The notes beneath the pieces are model-generated. The model saw only the letters and a program-made list of their open reading frames with translations, was not told the DNA's origin and ran no database searches. This document shows positions 41,301 through 47,700 of a DNA stretch of 64,000 nucleotides, piece by piece. The stretch comes from Echinometra lucunter (lineage: Eukaryota; Echinodermata; Echinoidea; Camarodonta; Echinometridae). A program made the translations under genes and the position numbers. The stretch covers positions 7,726,754 through 7,790,753 of the forward strand of contig CM057151.1 of NCBI GenBank assembly GCA_029962745.1. Direction: 5' to 3'. Each line of letters begins with the position of its first letter. The stretch's first letter is position 1.

Positions 41301-44036
41301 TTTCTGATTTTGTTGAAAATGAGCATAAAAATTGTAGCATCTTGTAGCATCACCATGGAAACTGCCTAAATATATAGGCCACGCCCATTTTCCTGACTAA
41401 TCTCATTAGGATTATGAATGGGTTACTTGCTAGCTTATTGAATGGATTAACAAATTATTGTTTGTCTTCCTAGGATAAAATAACCATAAACAGAGAGGAA
41501 AAAATGCTGCCTGATGATTTGACAGAACATGGATAGAAATGTCAATCCAGAACTGTTGCCTAGCAACATGATTTCCCTAGCAACCATTTCTCCCCTTGTT
41601 CAAATGTGTGAAATTTCCATTAGAAACACATTTTCCAAGAAGAAGAAGAAGAAGAAAAANNNNNNNNNNNNNNNNNNNNNNNNNNNNNNNNNNNNNNNNN
41701 NNNNNNNNNNNNNNNNNNNNNNNNNNNNNNNNNNNNNNNNNNNNNNNNNNNNNNNNNNNNNNNNNNNNNNNNNNNNNNNNNNNNNNNNNNNNNNNNNNNN
41801 NNNNNNNNNNNNNNNNNNNNNNNNNNNNNNNNNNNNNNNNNNNNNNNNNNNNNNNNNNNNNNNNNNNNNNNNNNNNNNNNNNNNNNNNNNNNNNNNNNNN
41901 NNNNNNNNNNNNNNNNNNNNNNNNNNNNNNNNNNNNNNNNNNNNNNNNNNNNNNNNNNNNNNNNNNNNNNNNNNNNNNNNNNNNNNNNNNNNNNNNNNNN
42001 NNNNNNNNNNNNNNNNNNNNNNNNNNNNNNNNNNNNNNNNNNNNNNNNNNNNNNNNNNNNNNNNNNNNNNNNNNNNNNNNNNNNNNNNNNNNNNNNNNNN
42101 NNNNNNNNNNNNNNNNNNNNNNNNNNNNNNNNNNNNNNNNNNNNNNNNNNNNNNNNNNNAATTGTAATAAAGAAAGCTGTTAAGGGACTCTGGATTTATG
42201 AAATCATGAACCATTGTGATATATCCCCAGTGCGTGCCTAAATCTAGAACTGAAAATCTATCGCCACTTGCACCCAAAGACTTCCTGAAATGTTGTTTTG
42301 AGGGGGAAAAAAAACACCTCCAAGCTAAAGATCATACAGTTCTGACCAACATTTTATTCAAAATCAAAAGACCAAACATTTTGGGTGATGTTGGTGACTT
42401 TGGCTCATTGCCAATTAATGTGTTTGTGGAAAACACCATTCGCCATGCTTGTTGCTCAAGCTGAAAGGCAAAGGCACGTATTGTGGAAGCATTCATAACT
42501 CTTTTTAAGATTGAAAAGAACTCATTGTTATCATCTCCTGTTTTTCCTCAAACTCCGTTGGTGAATTATCTTTTCAAATGAATTTTATCAGGCTTTCATC
42601 GTCACATAAATTGATTCCTGTGCAGTCAAATATGAAGATGTACCACGCAAAAAATGGTACCAATATACACAGGGGAATGAATCTACCTATATATGTTGAA
42701 TTATTTCACAATTATTGCTCCATCTTGAAACAATAGACAATTTCAAAAGTGTGTACATGTACTCTTTCCAACGCACCTGTAGAACCTAAATGCCCTAATC
42801 ATTTGTTCTTATCTAAACTATATACGCAGAAAAAATGTTGCTTTTTCTCATCAACTACTTTGCTAGCTTCTGTTCATAGCAGTTGCATAGCCTGAAGAGA
42901 GAAAGAGAAAGAAAAGGAAAGAGAGAGAGGGGGGGAAGGGGCAAAAATAATTTCTAATGCAATTATTGGCTAAGGATAGCAATACGTGATGAAAAGTACT
43001 GCCTCCATGAAGTAAAGAATGCATAGTCCGTAATGTCAAATAGGATATATCCTGGATATACATCGTTTGATGTCAGAATTAATAGAAGTTATTATTAGGC
43101 CTATACTGATTTTCACCATTAGTGCTTTGGCAGCACTCTCTACGAATTTTACAATGTATGTGTAGGCCTGTTTGGGCTTATGAAAAAAGCATGATGATAA
43201 GGAGTTGGTATTTGTTATTATATTTCTTTGTAGTTTACATTTTTAGTTTTCCATGTTTTGATTAGGGATGGCTCGACTCATCTTTTTATTCCGTTTCTTC
43301 TCCTCCTCCTCCTCTCTCTCTCCCATTCTCCTTTTCATTCTTCTGTCACCTTTAGGACTATCCGATGAGGAGGAATCGTGGGGTGGGGGGGGGATGAAGA
43401 GGCAATGAGACATCAGGCCTATCAAAGACTGCTATGAACATAAGCTAACAATGGCAGATTTAGTCAAGACCCCCCAAAAATGTGCAATTCTGCAAACAAT
43501 TCCGAGGAGTTTCAATTCTGCAAACAATTCCAAGGAGTCATTCATTGGAATCACATTTAACTTCCTGAACACACTGTGAGATACCTGTATTTGCTTGGGG
43601 ATTTCCTTGTTTCTGGAGATTATTATATCTCCTGAATGTGTCTTAAACTCTCTTAAAACCCTCCTAAAATCAAGAAGTGGGGGAATTAAAGTCAAGAAAT
43701 ATGCCACTTATGTCCTCTCCCCACTCGTCTGATACCACATGACCCAGAACTTGCATAGTAGTCCATGTAAACATGATAATCAAGAAAATATTGCACTGTC
43801 TACACTCTTCTCCTCACTCTCTTTTACTTTCAACACTTTAATTCTTTATTTTTTCTCTCCATTCATATGCAGTTGACCAGAGTACATGGAATCAGGTGAT
43901 AGGTCTCTATCCATTCCTTGTGGATTGTACAACGTGTACCTCATCCCAGGTCTGCAAAGCCCTCAAGGAAGCCCTCTACCAGTTCCAAGACCTCCTTATC
44001 GCTCCCCCTCAAACCAGGATGGTAAATGGCAAGTGA
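1..44036 (+). CDS. MON2: MON2 homologue, C-terminal ~1251 residues in 21 exons (5' end outside window)
   Basis: MON2 is a large peripheral Golgi/endosome scaffold related to the BIG/GBF1 Arf-GEFs but lacking the catalytic Sec7 domain. With DOPEY proteins it acts in endosome-to-Golgi retrieval. The exons were found by translating both sides of each splice site and matching conserved MON2 stretches: [86 protein letters not shown] and [10 protein letters not shown]. The exon set is 1-134, 466-547, 1642-1829, 2409-2560, 3164-3320, 6725-6915, 7943-8158, 8739-8914, 9533-9695, 10358-10503, 11625-11751, 12322-12517, 12800-13491, 14289-14432, 14507-14527, 37179-37307, 39130-39320, 39667-39854, 40246-40462, 40906-40988 and 43873-44036. 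All phases agree and the sum from base 2 is exactly 1252 codons including TGA. The human protein is about 1700 residues, so roughly the N-terminal quarter (DCB/HUS-like part) lies upstream. Family assignment rests on remembered human sequence, not a search. Confidence 0.96.
135..465 (+). other. MON2 intron 1
   Basis: AT-rich intron with no gene or recognisable element. A second pyrimidine-rich acceptor-like site ends at 380 (TTTTTCTCATAG), upstream of the acceptor used here. Reading from it stays open through 547, but in a frame that does not match MON2. Confidence 0.6.
466..547 (+). CDS. MON2: MON2 exon 2
   Basis: This 82-nt exon lies between the acceptor GATTTCCACAG and the donor GTAAGT. 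It reads [20 protein letters not shown] followed by SLLLEA. Human MON2 has a near-identical [13 protein letters not shown] segment just before its DEAATE motif. It enters with one carried base and leaves with two, which is exactly what exon 3 needs. The exon is too short to stand out as an open reading frame; it was found because exons 1 and 3 do not join in frame without it. Confidence 0.92.
548..1641 (+). other. MON2 intron 2, with a probable dispersed repeat at ~765-985
   Basis: The intron is T-rich in its centre. The segment around 765-985 is more GC-balanced than its surroundings and contains tandem AGGTCAAAGGTCA words at 927-939 and 947-959, then AGGTCAAATGAGGTC. It reads like part of an interspersed repeat, but no terminal repeats were seen. 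No exon was found here. Confidence 0.5.
1642..1829 (+). CDS. MON2: MON2 exon 3
   Basis: The acceptor is TTCTGTTTTTTGCAG and the donor is AAG|GTAAAA. It codes [20 protein letters not shown], then [20 protein letters not shown] and [11 protein letters not shown], all highly conserved in MON2. The two bases carried from exon 2 plus T1642 make Cys where human MON2 has Ser. One base is carried out. Confidence 0.96.
2341..2376. repeat. (TC)n microsatellite in the pyrimidine tract of intron 3
   Basis: An almost pure CT dinucleotide run lies inside a longer T/C-rich stretch (about 2190-2400) that directly precedes the exon 4 acceptor. It may form part of that acceptor's polypyrimidine tract. Confidence 0.9.
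2409..2560 (+). CDS. MON2: MON2 exon 4
   Basis: The exon starts after TAATTGCCAG and ends at ATG before GTAATG. It begins with a Ser/Arg-rich variable linker ([13 protein letters not shown]) and ends in [20 protein letters not shown] then VM. The QVVAVG and QQGPVM motifs match the region just before LTAKN in vertebrate MON2. Phase 1 in, phase 0 out. Confidence 0.94.
3006..3146 (+). pseudogene. Decayed tandem copy of the 5' part of MON2 exon 5
   Basis: An upstream copy of exon 5 at a 158-bp offset, including its own acceptor (CATGTTTTACAG) and the [11 protein letters not shown] coding start. One extra base near 3050 shifts the frame, and an in-frame TGA follows. The similarity runs into the intron just ahead of the real exon with no donor, so this is a non-coding pseudo-exon. 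Confidence 0.85.
3164..3320 (+). CDS. MON2: MON2 exon 5
   Basis: Exon between CTGTTTATACAG and GTCAGT. It codes [20 protein letters not shown] then [20 protein letters not shown] and [12 protein letters not shown]. This is one of the most conserved segments of MON2 (HEAT-like helices). Phase 0 in, one base out. Confidence 0.97.
3321..6724 (+). other. MON2 intron 5
   Basis: An AT-rich intron of about 3.4 kb with no coding sequence found. It contains a GA-rich stretch (about 4505-4560), small GATA-rich runs around 4780-5030, and the inverted-repeat element at 5620-6036, which is strikingly more GC-rich than its surroundings. Confidence 0.7.
5620..6036. mobile_element. MITE-like foldback element with ~63-bp terminal inverted repeats
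   Basis: Both ends read CTAATACCGCTTTCACACCA inward. Each end then has its own perfect hairpin (17-bp stem GGTCGCTGGGTACGGTC with a 5-nt loop). The interior repeats the words GCTTTCACA and CGATCGGTCGC several times. There is no transposase reading frame, so it is a non-autonomous DNA element. No clear target-site duplication was found. Confidence 0.85.
6725..6915 (+). CDS. MON2: MON2 exon 6
   Basis: Exon between TTGTTGTTAATAG and GTAAGA. It codes [20 protein letters not shown] then [20 protein letters not shown] and [20 protein letters not shown], which match human MON2 (TDLPVIS, LFESSQYLDDVSLHHLI). One carried base plus TT gives Val. It ends in phase 0 at Asn-Arg. Its 3' half is the parent of the tandem copies that follow. 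Confidence 0.96.
6976..7580 (+). repeat. Tandem series of partial exon 6 copies (143-bp period, progressively decayed)
   Basis: The unit is the 3' half of exon 6 plus its donor GTAAGAAGC and about 60 bp of intron. GTGGCCTTACACCA occurs at 6841 (real exon), 6984 and 7127, giving a 143-bp period. A fourth copy near 7264 has lost most of its core. A fifth begins near 7366 with GTGAGAGGC in place of the donor. A sixth, much decayed, runs to about 7580. The copies lack a clean upstream acceptor, so they are probably not normally spliced in. Confidence 0.88.
7943..8158 (+). CDS. MON2: MON2 exon 7 (followed by a GC-AG intron)
   Basis: Starts after TTTGATATACAG. It codes [20 protein letters not shown], then [20 protein letters not shown] and [20 protein letters not shown]. 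The MON2 similarity ends at PPLHENL and resumes with RLQ in exon 8, so the donor must be CTG|GCAAGT, a GC donor with otherwise ideal consensus. The only nearby GT (8163) would break the frame. Length 216 nt, phase 0 at both ends. Confidence 0.96.
8739..8914 (+). CDS. MON2: MON2 exon 8
   Basis: Exon between CCCTTTCTACAG and GTAGGT. It codes [14 protein letters not shown], then [20 protein letters not shown] and [15 protein letters not shown]. Human MON2 has KQLECVLQIL and WPLVLGVMGAIRNDQG at this place. Phase 0 in, two bases out (GG completes Gly with the next exon). Confidence 0.96.
9010..9335 (+). pseudogene. Decayed copy of the 3' part of MON2 exon 8, interrupted by a MITE
   Basis: AACAATGGAGAGACAGTCAT at 9017 resembles exon 8 at 8842, and GTCACTACTGA plus GGGTAGGTAGT near 9290-9320 resembles the exon 8 end and donor (GTCACTACTGA, GGGTAGGTGGT). 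The two halves are separated by the 217-bp element at 9051-9267. The copy carries indels and cannot be read in frame. Confidence 0.8.
9051..9267. mobile_element. Short inverted-repeat element (GTTTCAC family) inside the exon 8 pseudo-copy
   Basis: It starts GGAGGGTGTTTCACAAAG and ends CTTTGTGAAACACCCTCC, an exact inverted match. It is 217 bp with no coding capacity. Related termini occur at 40573-40716, 48419-48772 and 55548-55713. Confidence 0.85.
9533..9695 (+). CDS. MON2: MON2 exon 9
   Basis: Exon between TTGTGCACTGCAG and GTAAGA. It codes [20 protein letters not shown] then [20 protein letters not shown] and [13 protein letters not shown]. The pattern [22 protein letters not shown] is shared with the HDS1-like region of large Arf-GEFs of the BIG type. 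Two bases are carried in; it leaves in phase 0. Confidence 0.97.
10120..10357. repeat. Pyrimidine-rich (CT/TTC) simple repeat before exon 10
   Basis: A long strand-asymmetric T/C tract with CT, CTTT and CCT words runs straight into the exon 10 acceptor CTCTCCCAG. Apparent long reading frames here (Leu/Ser/Phe only) are artefacts of composition. Confidence 0.85.
10358..10503 (+). CDS. MON2: MON2 exon 10
   Basis: Starts TGG AAT ATC TCT GAC, completing the [17 protein letters not shown] motif across the junction. It continues as a charged helix ([14 protein letters not shown]) and ends in [12 protein letters not shown]. The donor is AAG|GTTAGT with two bases carried out. Confidence 0.96.
10553..11190. 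mobile_element. ~640-bp element with imperfect terminal inverted repeats in intron 10
   Basis: The left end CGTCGTGTGCCTGGAAGAAC and the inverted right end GTCGTGTGCCCGTAAGAAGG match imperfectly over about 28 bp. The interior holds two diverged copies (near 10795-10885 and 10905-11000) of a unit containing CAGGAACAAAAA and CCCAGAAAAAGGA. No transposase frame. Probably a non-autonomous DNA transposon. Confidence 0.7.
11625..11751 (+). CDS. MON2: MON2 exon 11
   Basis: Exon between TTTATCCCTTAG and GTGAGT. It codes [20 protein letters not shown] then [20 protein letters not shown] and WH. The human sequence has [22 protein letters not shown] here. The two carried bases AG plus G give Arg; it leaves in phase 0. 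Confidence 0.97.
12322..12517 (+). CDS. MON2: MON2 exon 12
   Basis: Exon after CATTCCACCTAG. It codes [15 protein letters not shown], then [20 protein letters not shown] and [20 protein letters not shown]. The [19 protein letters not shown] block is identical to human MON2 and is the best single identifier of the gene. The donor is TTAG|GTAAAA with one base carried. Confidence 0.98.
12800..13491 (+). CDS. MON2: MON2 exon 13 (largest exon in window)
   Basis: A 692-nt exon between TTTTTTGCAG and GTTAGT. It opens with [20 protein letters not shown] and [16 protein letters not shown], which are conserved. A long Pro/Thr/Ser-rich low-complexity linker follows (about fragment residues 685-755), unlike human in detail but in the same place. 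It closes with [40 protein letters not shown] and [14 protein letters not shown]. It carries one base in and ends in phase 0. Confidence 0.97.
14289..14432 (+). CDS. MON2: MON2 exon 14
   Basis: Exon between TACTGTTTTACAG and GTGAGT. It codes [20 protein letters not shown] then [20 protein letters not shown] and ITKTAPKQ. Human MON2 has [20 protein letters not shown] and QLETKHI here. Phase 0 at both ends. Confidence 0.97.
14507..14527 (+). CDS. MON2: MON2 exon 15: 21-nt in-frame microexon (VQISGVN)
   Basis: The flanking exons read ...TAPKQ and SDWVAMNY..., while human MON2 has IQLFAPA between the matching Q and EWVALNY. Just 74 nt after exon 14 lies TTTTTTTGCCTTTAG, then 21 nt coding VQISGVN, then GTAAGT. 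Both sides are phase 0, so the exon can be included or skipped without a frame change. V/I-Q-I/L aligns with the human start. It is probably alternatively spliced. Inclusion is inferred; no transcript evidence is available. Confidence 0.82.
15288..15536. mobile_element. Short element with CTGTACGCA terminal inverted repeats
   Basis: It begins CTGTACGCACATGGAGGGGC and ends in ...CCTGCGTACAG, with GGGGCA / TGCCCCTA also inverted near the ends. The interior includes a short CGCTTCACTCCCTCGCTTGC run. The start of the second 10-kb copy (26140) corresponds to 15529, the last few bases of this element, so the contig break lies at its end. Confidence 0.6.
16880..17294. mobile_element. TTAACCCATTCGTGACAG inverted-repeat element, insertion A
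   Basis: Starts TTAACCCATTCGTGACAG and ends CTGTCACTAATGGGTTAA, inverted repeats with one mismatch. About 415 bp, AT-rich, with ATTGGCAA / TTGCCAAT words inside. The TTAA at the ends suggests a TTAA or TA target, as in piggyBac-like or Tc/mariner-like elements; this is inference. Confidence 0.8.
19226..19582 (+). mobile_element. TAGTAGCCCA-family element, copy in block 1
   Basis: The ends read TGTAGTAGCCCAAATTTACA and, inverted, GATAGTAGCCCACATGTGCA. The segment matches 49034-49387 in the opposite orientation along its whole length (shared words include CACAGAAAAACACT and TTTTAGATCCCAG), showing it is dispersed and not unique intron. Confidence 0.75.
20750..21153. mobile_element. TTAACCCATTCGTGACAG element, insertion B (5' terminus eroded)
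   Basis: Strongly similar along its length to 16880-17294 (shared CATTCGTGACAGAGGTCC, GATGCAAAGCCCTAAAAATC). It ends in CCTGTCACGAATGGGTTAA. The first TTAACC bases of the left end are replaced by GTCT. It is an independent insertion of the same family. Confidence 0.8.
22363..22680. repeat. Foldback array of GGTTCGTTAKTCC words, block 1
   Basis: AAGGTTCGTTATTCC and its reverse complement GGACTAACGAACCTT alternate with AATGAAATAAGG / CCTTATTTCATT words about ten times. This gives a long, imperfect palindrome that could fold into a hairpin. No coding potential. The same array recurs in block 2 at 32930-33242. Confidence 0.75.
25640..26139. other. Assembly gap (500 N)
   Basis: Exactly 500 N, the same length as the two other gaps in the window, so it is a placeholder of unknown true size. 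Because the sequence on its left also occurs inside the block on its right, the true gap is probably negative (an unmerged overlap). Confidence 0.97.
27475..27887. mobile_element. TTAACCCATTCGTGACAG element (block 2 version of insertion A)
   Basis: Starts TTAACCCATTCGTGACAG and ends CTGTCACGAATGGGTTAA, here a perfect 18-bp inverted pair, whereas the block 1 version has CTGTCACTAATGGGTTAA. Confidence 0.8.
29790..30148 (+). mobile_element. TAGTAGCCCA-family element (block 2 version)
   Basis: Corresponds to 19226-19582, with the same termini (TGTAGTAGCCCAAATTTACA ... GTGGGCTACTATCTTT). Confidence 0.75.
31314..31719. mobile_element. TTAACCCATTCGTGACAG element (block 2 version of insertion B)
   Basis: Corresponds to 20750-21153 and has the same eroded left end, which confirms that the erosion predates the divergence of the two blocks. 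Confidence 0.78.
32930..33242. repeat. Foldback array of GGTTCGTTAKTCC words, block 2
   Basis: Near-identical to 22363-22680; differences are single-base. Confidence 0.75.
36312..36597. mobile_element. Foldback element rich in GGGCTAA / TTAGCCC words
   Basis: It contains nested inverted pairs, for example GTGGGGCTAAAACAGCATTTAGCCCCAC (positions 36359-36386) and AAAGTGGGCTAA against TTAGCCCACTTT further right, plus TAGTCC/GGACTA words near both ends. GC content is higher than the surrounding intron. No reading frame. Ends are approximate. Confidence 0.6.
37179..37307 (+). CDS. MON2: MON2 exon 16
   Basis: Exon between CTTTTTATTTTTCAG and GTAAGT. It codes [20 protein letters not shown] then [20 protein letters not shown] and ILR. 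Human MON2 has EWVALNYVPFAERSL and EKVLQNIIK at these places. 43 codons, phase 0 at both ends. Confidence 0.97.
37308..39129 (+). other. MON2 intron 16
   Basis: No exon seen. It contains a poly-C run near 37690-37703, a long GA-rich simple repeat (about 37918-38335) and ordinary AT-rich sequence. A poly-C/poly-T tract (39092-39120) precedes the exon 17 acceptor. Confidence 0.7.
37918..38335. repeat. Purine-rich (GA/GGA/GGAA) simple repeat
   Basis: About 400 bp that is almost entirely A and G on the + strand, with GAGAGAGG, GGAAGGAA and GGAGGGAG runs. Long pyrimidine-coded frames on the - strand here (Leu/Ser/Phe) are compositional. Confidence 0.88.
39130..39320 (+). CDS. MON2: MON2 exon 17
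   Basis: Starts GTT TTT CAG after TATTCCAAAG. It codes [20 protein letters not shown] then [20 protein letters not shown] and [20 protein letters not shown]. The human counterpart is TLRVPLSLKY and STWKLAVSSLL, so VFQ is kept. The second AG at 39136-39138 (TTTTTCAG) could remove 9 nt in frame. Donor ACA|GTGAGT, two bases out. Confidence 0.95.
39355..39600. repeat. (GAT/ATG)n trinucleotide-rich repeat in intron 17
   Basis: A degenerate run of GATGATG, TGGTGATGG and GATAATGA words. In other frames it gives spurious His- or Ile/Thr-rich peptides on the - strand. Confidence 0.85.
39667..39854 (+). CDS. MON2: MON2 exon 18
   Basis: Exon between TTAATATCCCAG and GTGAGA. It codes [20 protein letters not shown] then [20 protein letters not shown] and [17 protein letters not shown]. 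Human has ENIDVEVVQLISNEILPY and IMTMLNKGSIHS. Two bases carried in (CA plus C gives His), one out. Confidence 0.96.
40246..40462 (+). CDS. MON2: MON2 exon 19
   Basis: Exon between GTATGTTCTCTACAG and GTAAGA. It codes [20 protein letters not shown] then [20 protein letters not shown] and [15 protein letters not shown]. The [15 protein letters not shown] block is nearly identical in human MON2. One base in, two out. Confidence 0.97.
40573..40716. mobile_element. Short inverted-repeat element (GTTTCATGAA family)
   Basis: Left end CTGGGGAAGCATTTCATGAAG; right end inverted gives CCAGGGGAGCGTTTCATGAA. The interior CAGTGATTTTTACTGGC / AATCACTGACAAA is also inverted. About 144 bp, in intron 19. Confidence 0.82.
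40906..40988 (+). CDS. MON2: MON2 exon 20
   Basis: Exon between CTATTCCCTCAG and GTAAGT. It codes [20 protein letters not shown] then KRASPEN, matching human [20 protein letters not shown] and QPEN. The carried AG plus G gives Arg; one base out. Confidence 0.95.
40989..43872 (+). other. MON2 intron 20 (contains a 500-N gap)
   Basis: AT-rich, with no exon required or found, since exon 20 and exon 21 join in phase (G plus TT gives Val, then DQSTWNQV; human VDGNTWAQV). Contents: a GAA run against the gap, a GA-rich stretch near 42896-42935, a CT-rich stretch near 43300-43325, and a 27-bp local duplication (TTCTGCAAACAATTCC) at 43488-43545. Confidence 0.7.
41660..42159. other. Assembly gap (500 N)
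   Basis: Exactly 500 N inside intron 20, preceded by a (GAA)n run that may have broken the assembly. No shared sequence is evident between its two sides. Confidence 0.97.
43873..44036 (+). CDS. MON2: MON2 exon 21, terminal coding exon with stop
   Basis: Starts after TTCATATGCAG. It codes [20 protein letters not shown] then [20 protein letters not shown] and [13 protein letters not shown], then TGA at 44034-44036. Human MON2 ends VCSALKEALVPFKDFMQPPA followed by about eight residues, so the protein terminus is in the expected place. The last ~90 bp is the parent of the 100-bp array downstream. Confidence 0.97.
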
Positions 44037-44700
44037 TTCCTCATCACAAATATGTAAGGTTATCAGTGAAGCCCTTTATTAGTTCCAAGACCTCCTTATA
44101 GCTCCCCCTCAAACCAGGATGGCAAATGGGAAGTGATTCTTCATCACAAATCTGTAAGGTTATCAGTGAAGCCCTTTATTAGTTCCAAGACCTCCTTATC
44201 GCTCCCCCTCAAACCAGGATGGCAAGTGGGAAGTGATTCTTCATCACAAATCTGTAAGGTTATCAGTGAAGCCCTTTATTAGTTCCAAGACCTCCTTATC
44301 GCTCCCCCTCAAACCAGGATGGCAAATGGGAAGTGATTCTTCATCACAAATCTGTAAGGTTATCAGTGAAGCCCTTTATTAGTTCCAAGACCTCCTTATC
44401 GCTCCCCCTCAAACCAGGATGGTAAATGGGAAGTGATTCTTCATCACAAATCTGTAAGGTTATCAGTGAAGCCCTTTATTAGTTCCAAGACCTCCTTATA
44501 GCTCCCCCTCAAACCAGGATGGTAAATGGGAAGTGATTCCTCATCACCAGCAAATCTGTAAGGTTATCAGTAAAGCCCTCTATCAGTTCCAAGACTTTCT
44601 CATAGCTCATCTTTATACCAGGAGTGAATGGGAAGTGATTCCTCATTGCAGGTCTGTGCTGCACTCAAAGTAGCCTTCTATAAGTTCGAACAACTCCTTA
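43949..44700 (+). repeat. 100-bp tandem array derived from the end of MON2 exon 21
   Basis: AGTTCCAAGA begins at 43981 (coding copy), 44081, 44181, 44281, 44381 and 44481, an exact 100-bp period. Two further diverged copies lie near 44585 and 44675. Each unit contains the codons for [13 protein letters not shown], the stop context AAGTGATTC and a short spacer. The downstream copies share changes absent from the coding copy (TCTGTAAGGTTATCAGTG in place of TCTGCAAAGCCCTCAAGG), so they were amplified from an already altered unit. They lie in the presumed 3' UTR. Confidence 0.92.
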
Positions 44701-47700
44701 AGGCTCCTCCTCATTTTAGCAGAATGGTGCTTGGGAAGTGACTGTCATCATCACTCATGACCGTTTGCCAGAATCAGCATGGCATTTTTTTTCCCTGTAG
44801 AGTATAAGATTACTTCTTGTTACCCTGCAACAGTGGGACATAATGTTGGCTATTTGAACTACGTTTGTAGAAGCCCAATATATATATTTCTTGAGTTTCA
44901 GCTTTAAGGTATGTCTCTGGTATATTTCCCATAATTGAATGATGTGTTTCTTTAATCTTATTTTATTATATTGGTAGCCTTACTAGAGCATGCACTTGCC
45001 TCAATATAAACTGTCTCTTGTGTTGAGATATTTCCTTATATTCTGTTAATTATGGGAACAGTACCTTTAAACTTTGAGAATGATAATGAGATCATGTTCA
45101 TGTCAAATGAAAGAATTGCAAGAGCTCTACTTGACCTTTGAACTGATTAATCATTCCGACAACAATGCACATGAAGATAGCGAGCTCATCATGTTCAATC
45201 CTTGTGCCGTATCATTTCAAAGACTATGAGCAATATGACAAGTCTAATGTAGCTACATGATGGATGAGTAATTGGAAAACAGACAGTAGAGGTCAAATTA
45301 GTACTTCAGAGCATACTCATTTTCATCCACTTAGTATGCTGCATGTAAATGTTCAGTATTTTTCCTCAAAAGACTACTTTTATAATTTTTGCATTGGTAT
45401 TGTTTATTTGTTACTTCTCCCTATTGTTCCCTTTGTCAGCAGGTTTGTTGTATATTCTGATTTTCCTGACTTGGCTACTTTAATTAGTAGTATGTCCTTT
45501 GTTTTATGAATGAGTTTCCTGAAAAATCTTTTGAAGATATTCTGGTGTATAGTCTTGTCTCCATTTAGCATTTTACAAAGAGTTTGTTATTTTGTATTCT
45601 ATAATTTCCTCACTTTATATGAAAAGAGTATTATGTGTAAGATGGCAATTTCACAAATAATGTTTCAAAGCCATGCTTAAATTTATGTTATTAACCCAGA
45701 TTATATATGTTGTATTTACTGTATGTAGTGCAATTTTATGTTTATATATAATATGTACATGTACGTATAGGAATATAGATTGAGTGGAGGGATGTGTAAG
45801 GATGAGGCATTAGATGTGCTATTATCTGCCTCATGCCAGAGTGAATGTGATAAGAAATGTTTGTTTTTTTTTAATATGATTTCCATATGTTTCAAAGTAT
45901 TCTCATGTTTCAAAGATTTGTTGCCTGCTAAGAGGCAGAAGGGCATTAACTTAATTCATTTTCTGTAGAGTTGATGCCTTCTAGCTCTCTTCAGGGCAAT
46001 ATCTTGCATTATTTTTTAGCTTGTTGAGTATATTCTATGTATGTCTGTCAATTGTCAATGGAACACTGAAGTAAAACATACATTCCTTAATCTTTGTCAT
46101 ATTTGCCCTATTTTCAATGAGGCAATCTTGTCATCTATCCCTAAAACTTGTCTTCTTTAGACCGTATATTCCATTGTGAAAATAATTTCTTTTCATACAA
46201 ATAATGACTGAAGGATTCCGCAAGGTTAAATGATATGAGAGCTGACAGCAGTGATTATGTTCATTATGATTATTGTGTTATAGTATTATGGTCTTAAACT
46301 TATTGATTCATTTCTGTGTATTCAAAGAGCTTCCCTTTGTAAAAGGTTAATTCTTAATATCTGTAACTGTAGTTTCTCTATCCATCAAAGAAATATAGTT
46401 GTGTTATTGCTAAGATTATCACAGCCAGAATTTCCCATTATGTTTATATTGTACTCTTTATGTAGATGCATTATATGTGTTATGATTTTTTTTACATGCA
46501 TTGGAATAGATTCAACTTCTACTCTTTATAAGCATCTTGTTCATATCATTTATCTACTTACTCAACCAAAACAATTATATGATTTTTCTATTTTTGTGCA
46601 GTTGTTGTAGATACATTGTAGCATCGCATATTATTATACAACTTTAAAGTCTTTGGTTCAGGGCTAAACTAAATCTCAGTATCTGTTATCTGAATTATGA
46701 GCTTTGAAAAATGGTCAATAAACAAAAAAGATTAACTTTGTTCATACTGAACAGAGAGAAATTTTAAATTCACTCTCCCACACCCCCTTGAATATGTAAT
46801 ACATAACTGCCTCTAACATAAACACAAATCAAATACATTGGCACAAATTTTTGTACAAATTTTCATGTATTCCATGCATGTATTTTGAAGAAAAGTTTGC
46901 CAAAATTTATTTGATGCATACAAGAACATACAAGAGCAATTTCAATTTTTCAGATTCACTGAAGGTGTAATGAATGGAATGGTTCTAAATGGGCATGTGA
47001 CTTAGCATAAACTGCAATATTTTTATGATTTTGTATCGTCAAAGAATCATGGTATTTACCTATTCTATTTGACATTTCTCTTAATAGGCTATATTTGCAT
47101 TGATCAGACTTTTTCTATTTAATTTCAGACTTCTTAGGGAGGGGGGAAAAAGTGATCACCATCCCTTCCCCCTTCAAAATTCCACAATGCACTGTCAAAC
47201 CATCCAATTATGGTTCAGGTTTTATAGGTCAACTCTTCTGTATCTTTTACAAGATGGAACAAGTCATATTTCATCATGATTTAGAACATGATGTGAGGAA
47301 CTGACTCTTTCAGCGTAGCAGCAGATATATCTAGCTGTATGAATAGTGATAAATCAGTATTACAACTGTGAAAACTCAATATTTTTCTATAGATTATCAT
47401 CTCTTCACCTTTTGTCAGGTCAAATAATGTTTAAAGTGAGGAGAATATTTTTGCCCTTTTTACTTGTTCCTACACAATCCTAACTACTCACATCGAGATA
47501 CTGGTACATGTAATTAATAGTGTATCATTACCACAGTTTTAAGTCTATTTTGTATGTGACAAATTTTTGTTTGTATTGTAGAAACAAGTAGGAAATAGAG
47601 AAAGGAGAGAAGAATGGTGACTAACTATATAGAAAATATGTTACTTTAACAATATATAGATGTGATAGATATGTATATTACCAAGTGTTTGCTAGAACTT

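Noticed and set aside
41529..42167. Long open frames on both strands crossing the gap near 41.6-42.2 kb (and likewise 62.2-63.2 kb)
   Set aside because: They are open only because N codons carry no stops; the real sequence on either side is intron-like or unrecognisable.
43949..44700. CRISPR-like regular array
   Set aside because: The unit is 100 bp of exon-derived sequence with no distinct spacers, in an animal intron-exon gene; it is a tandem duplication.
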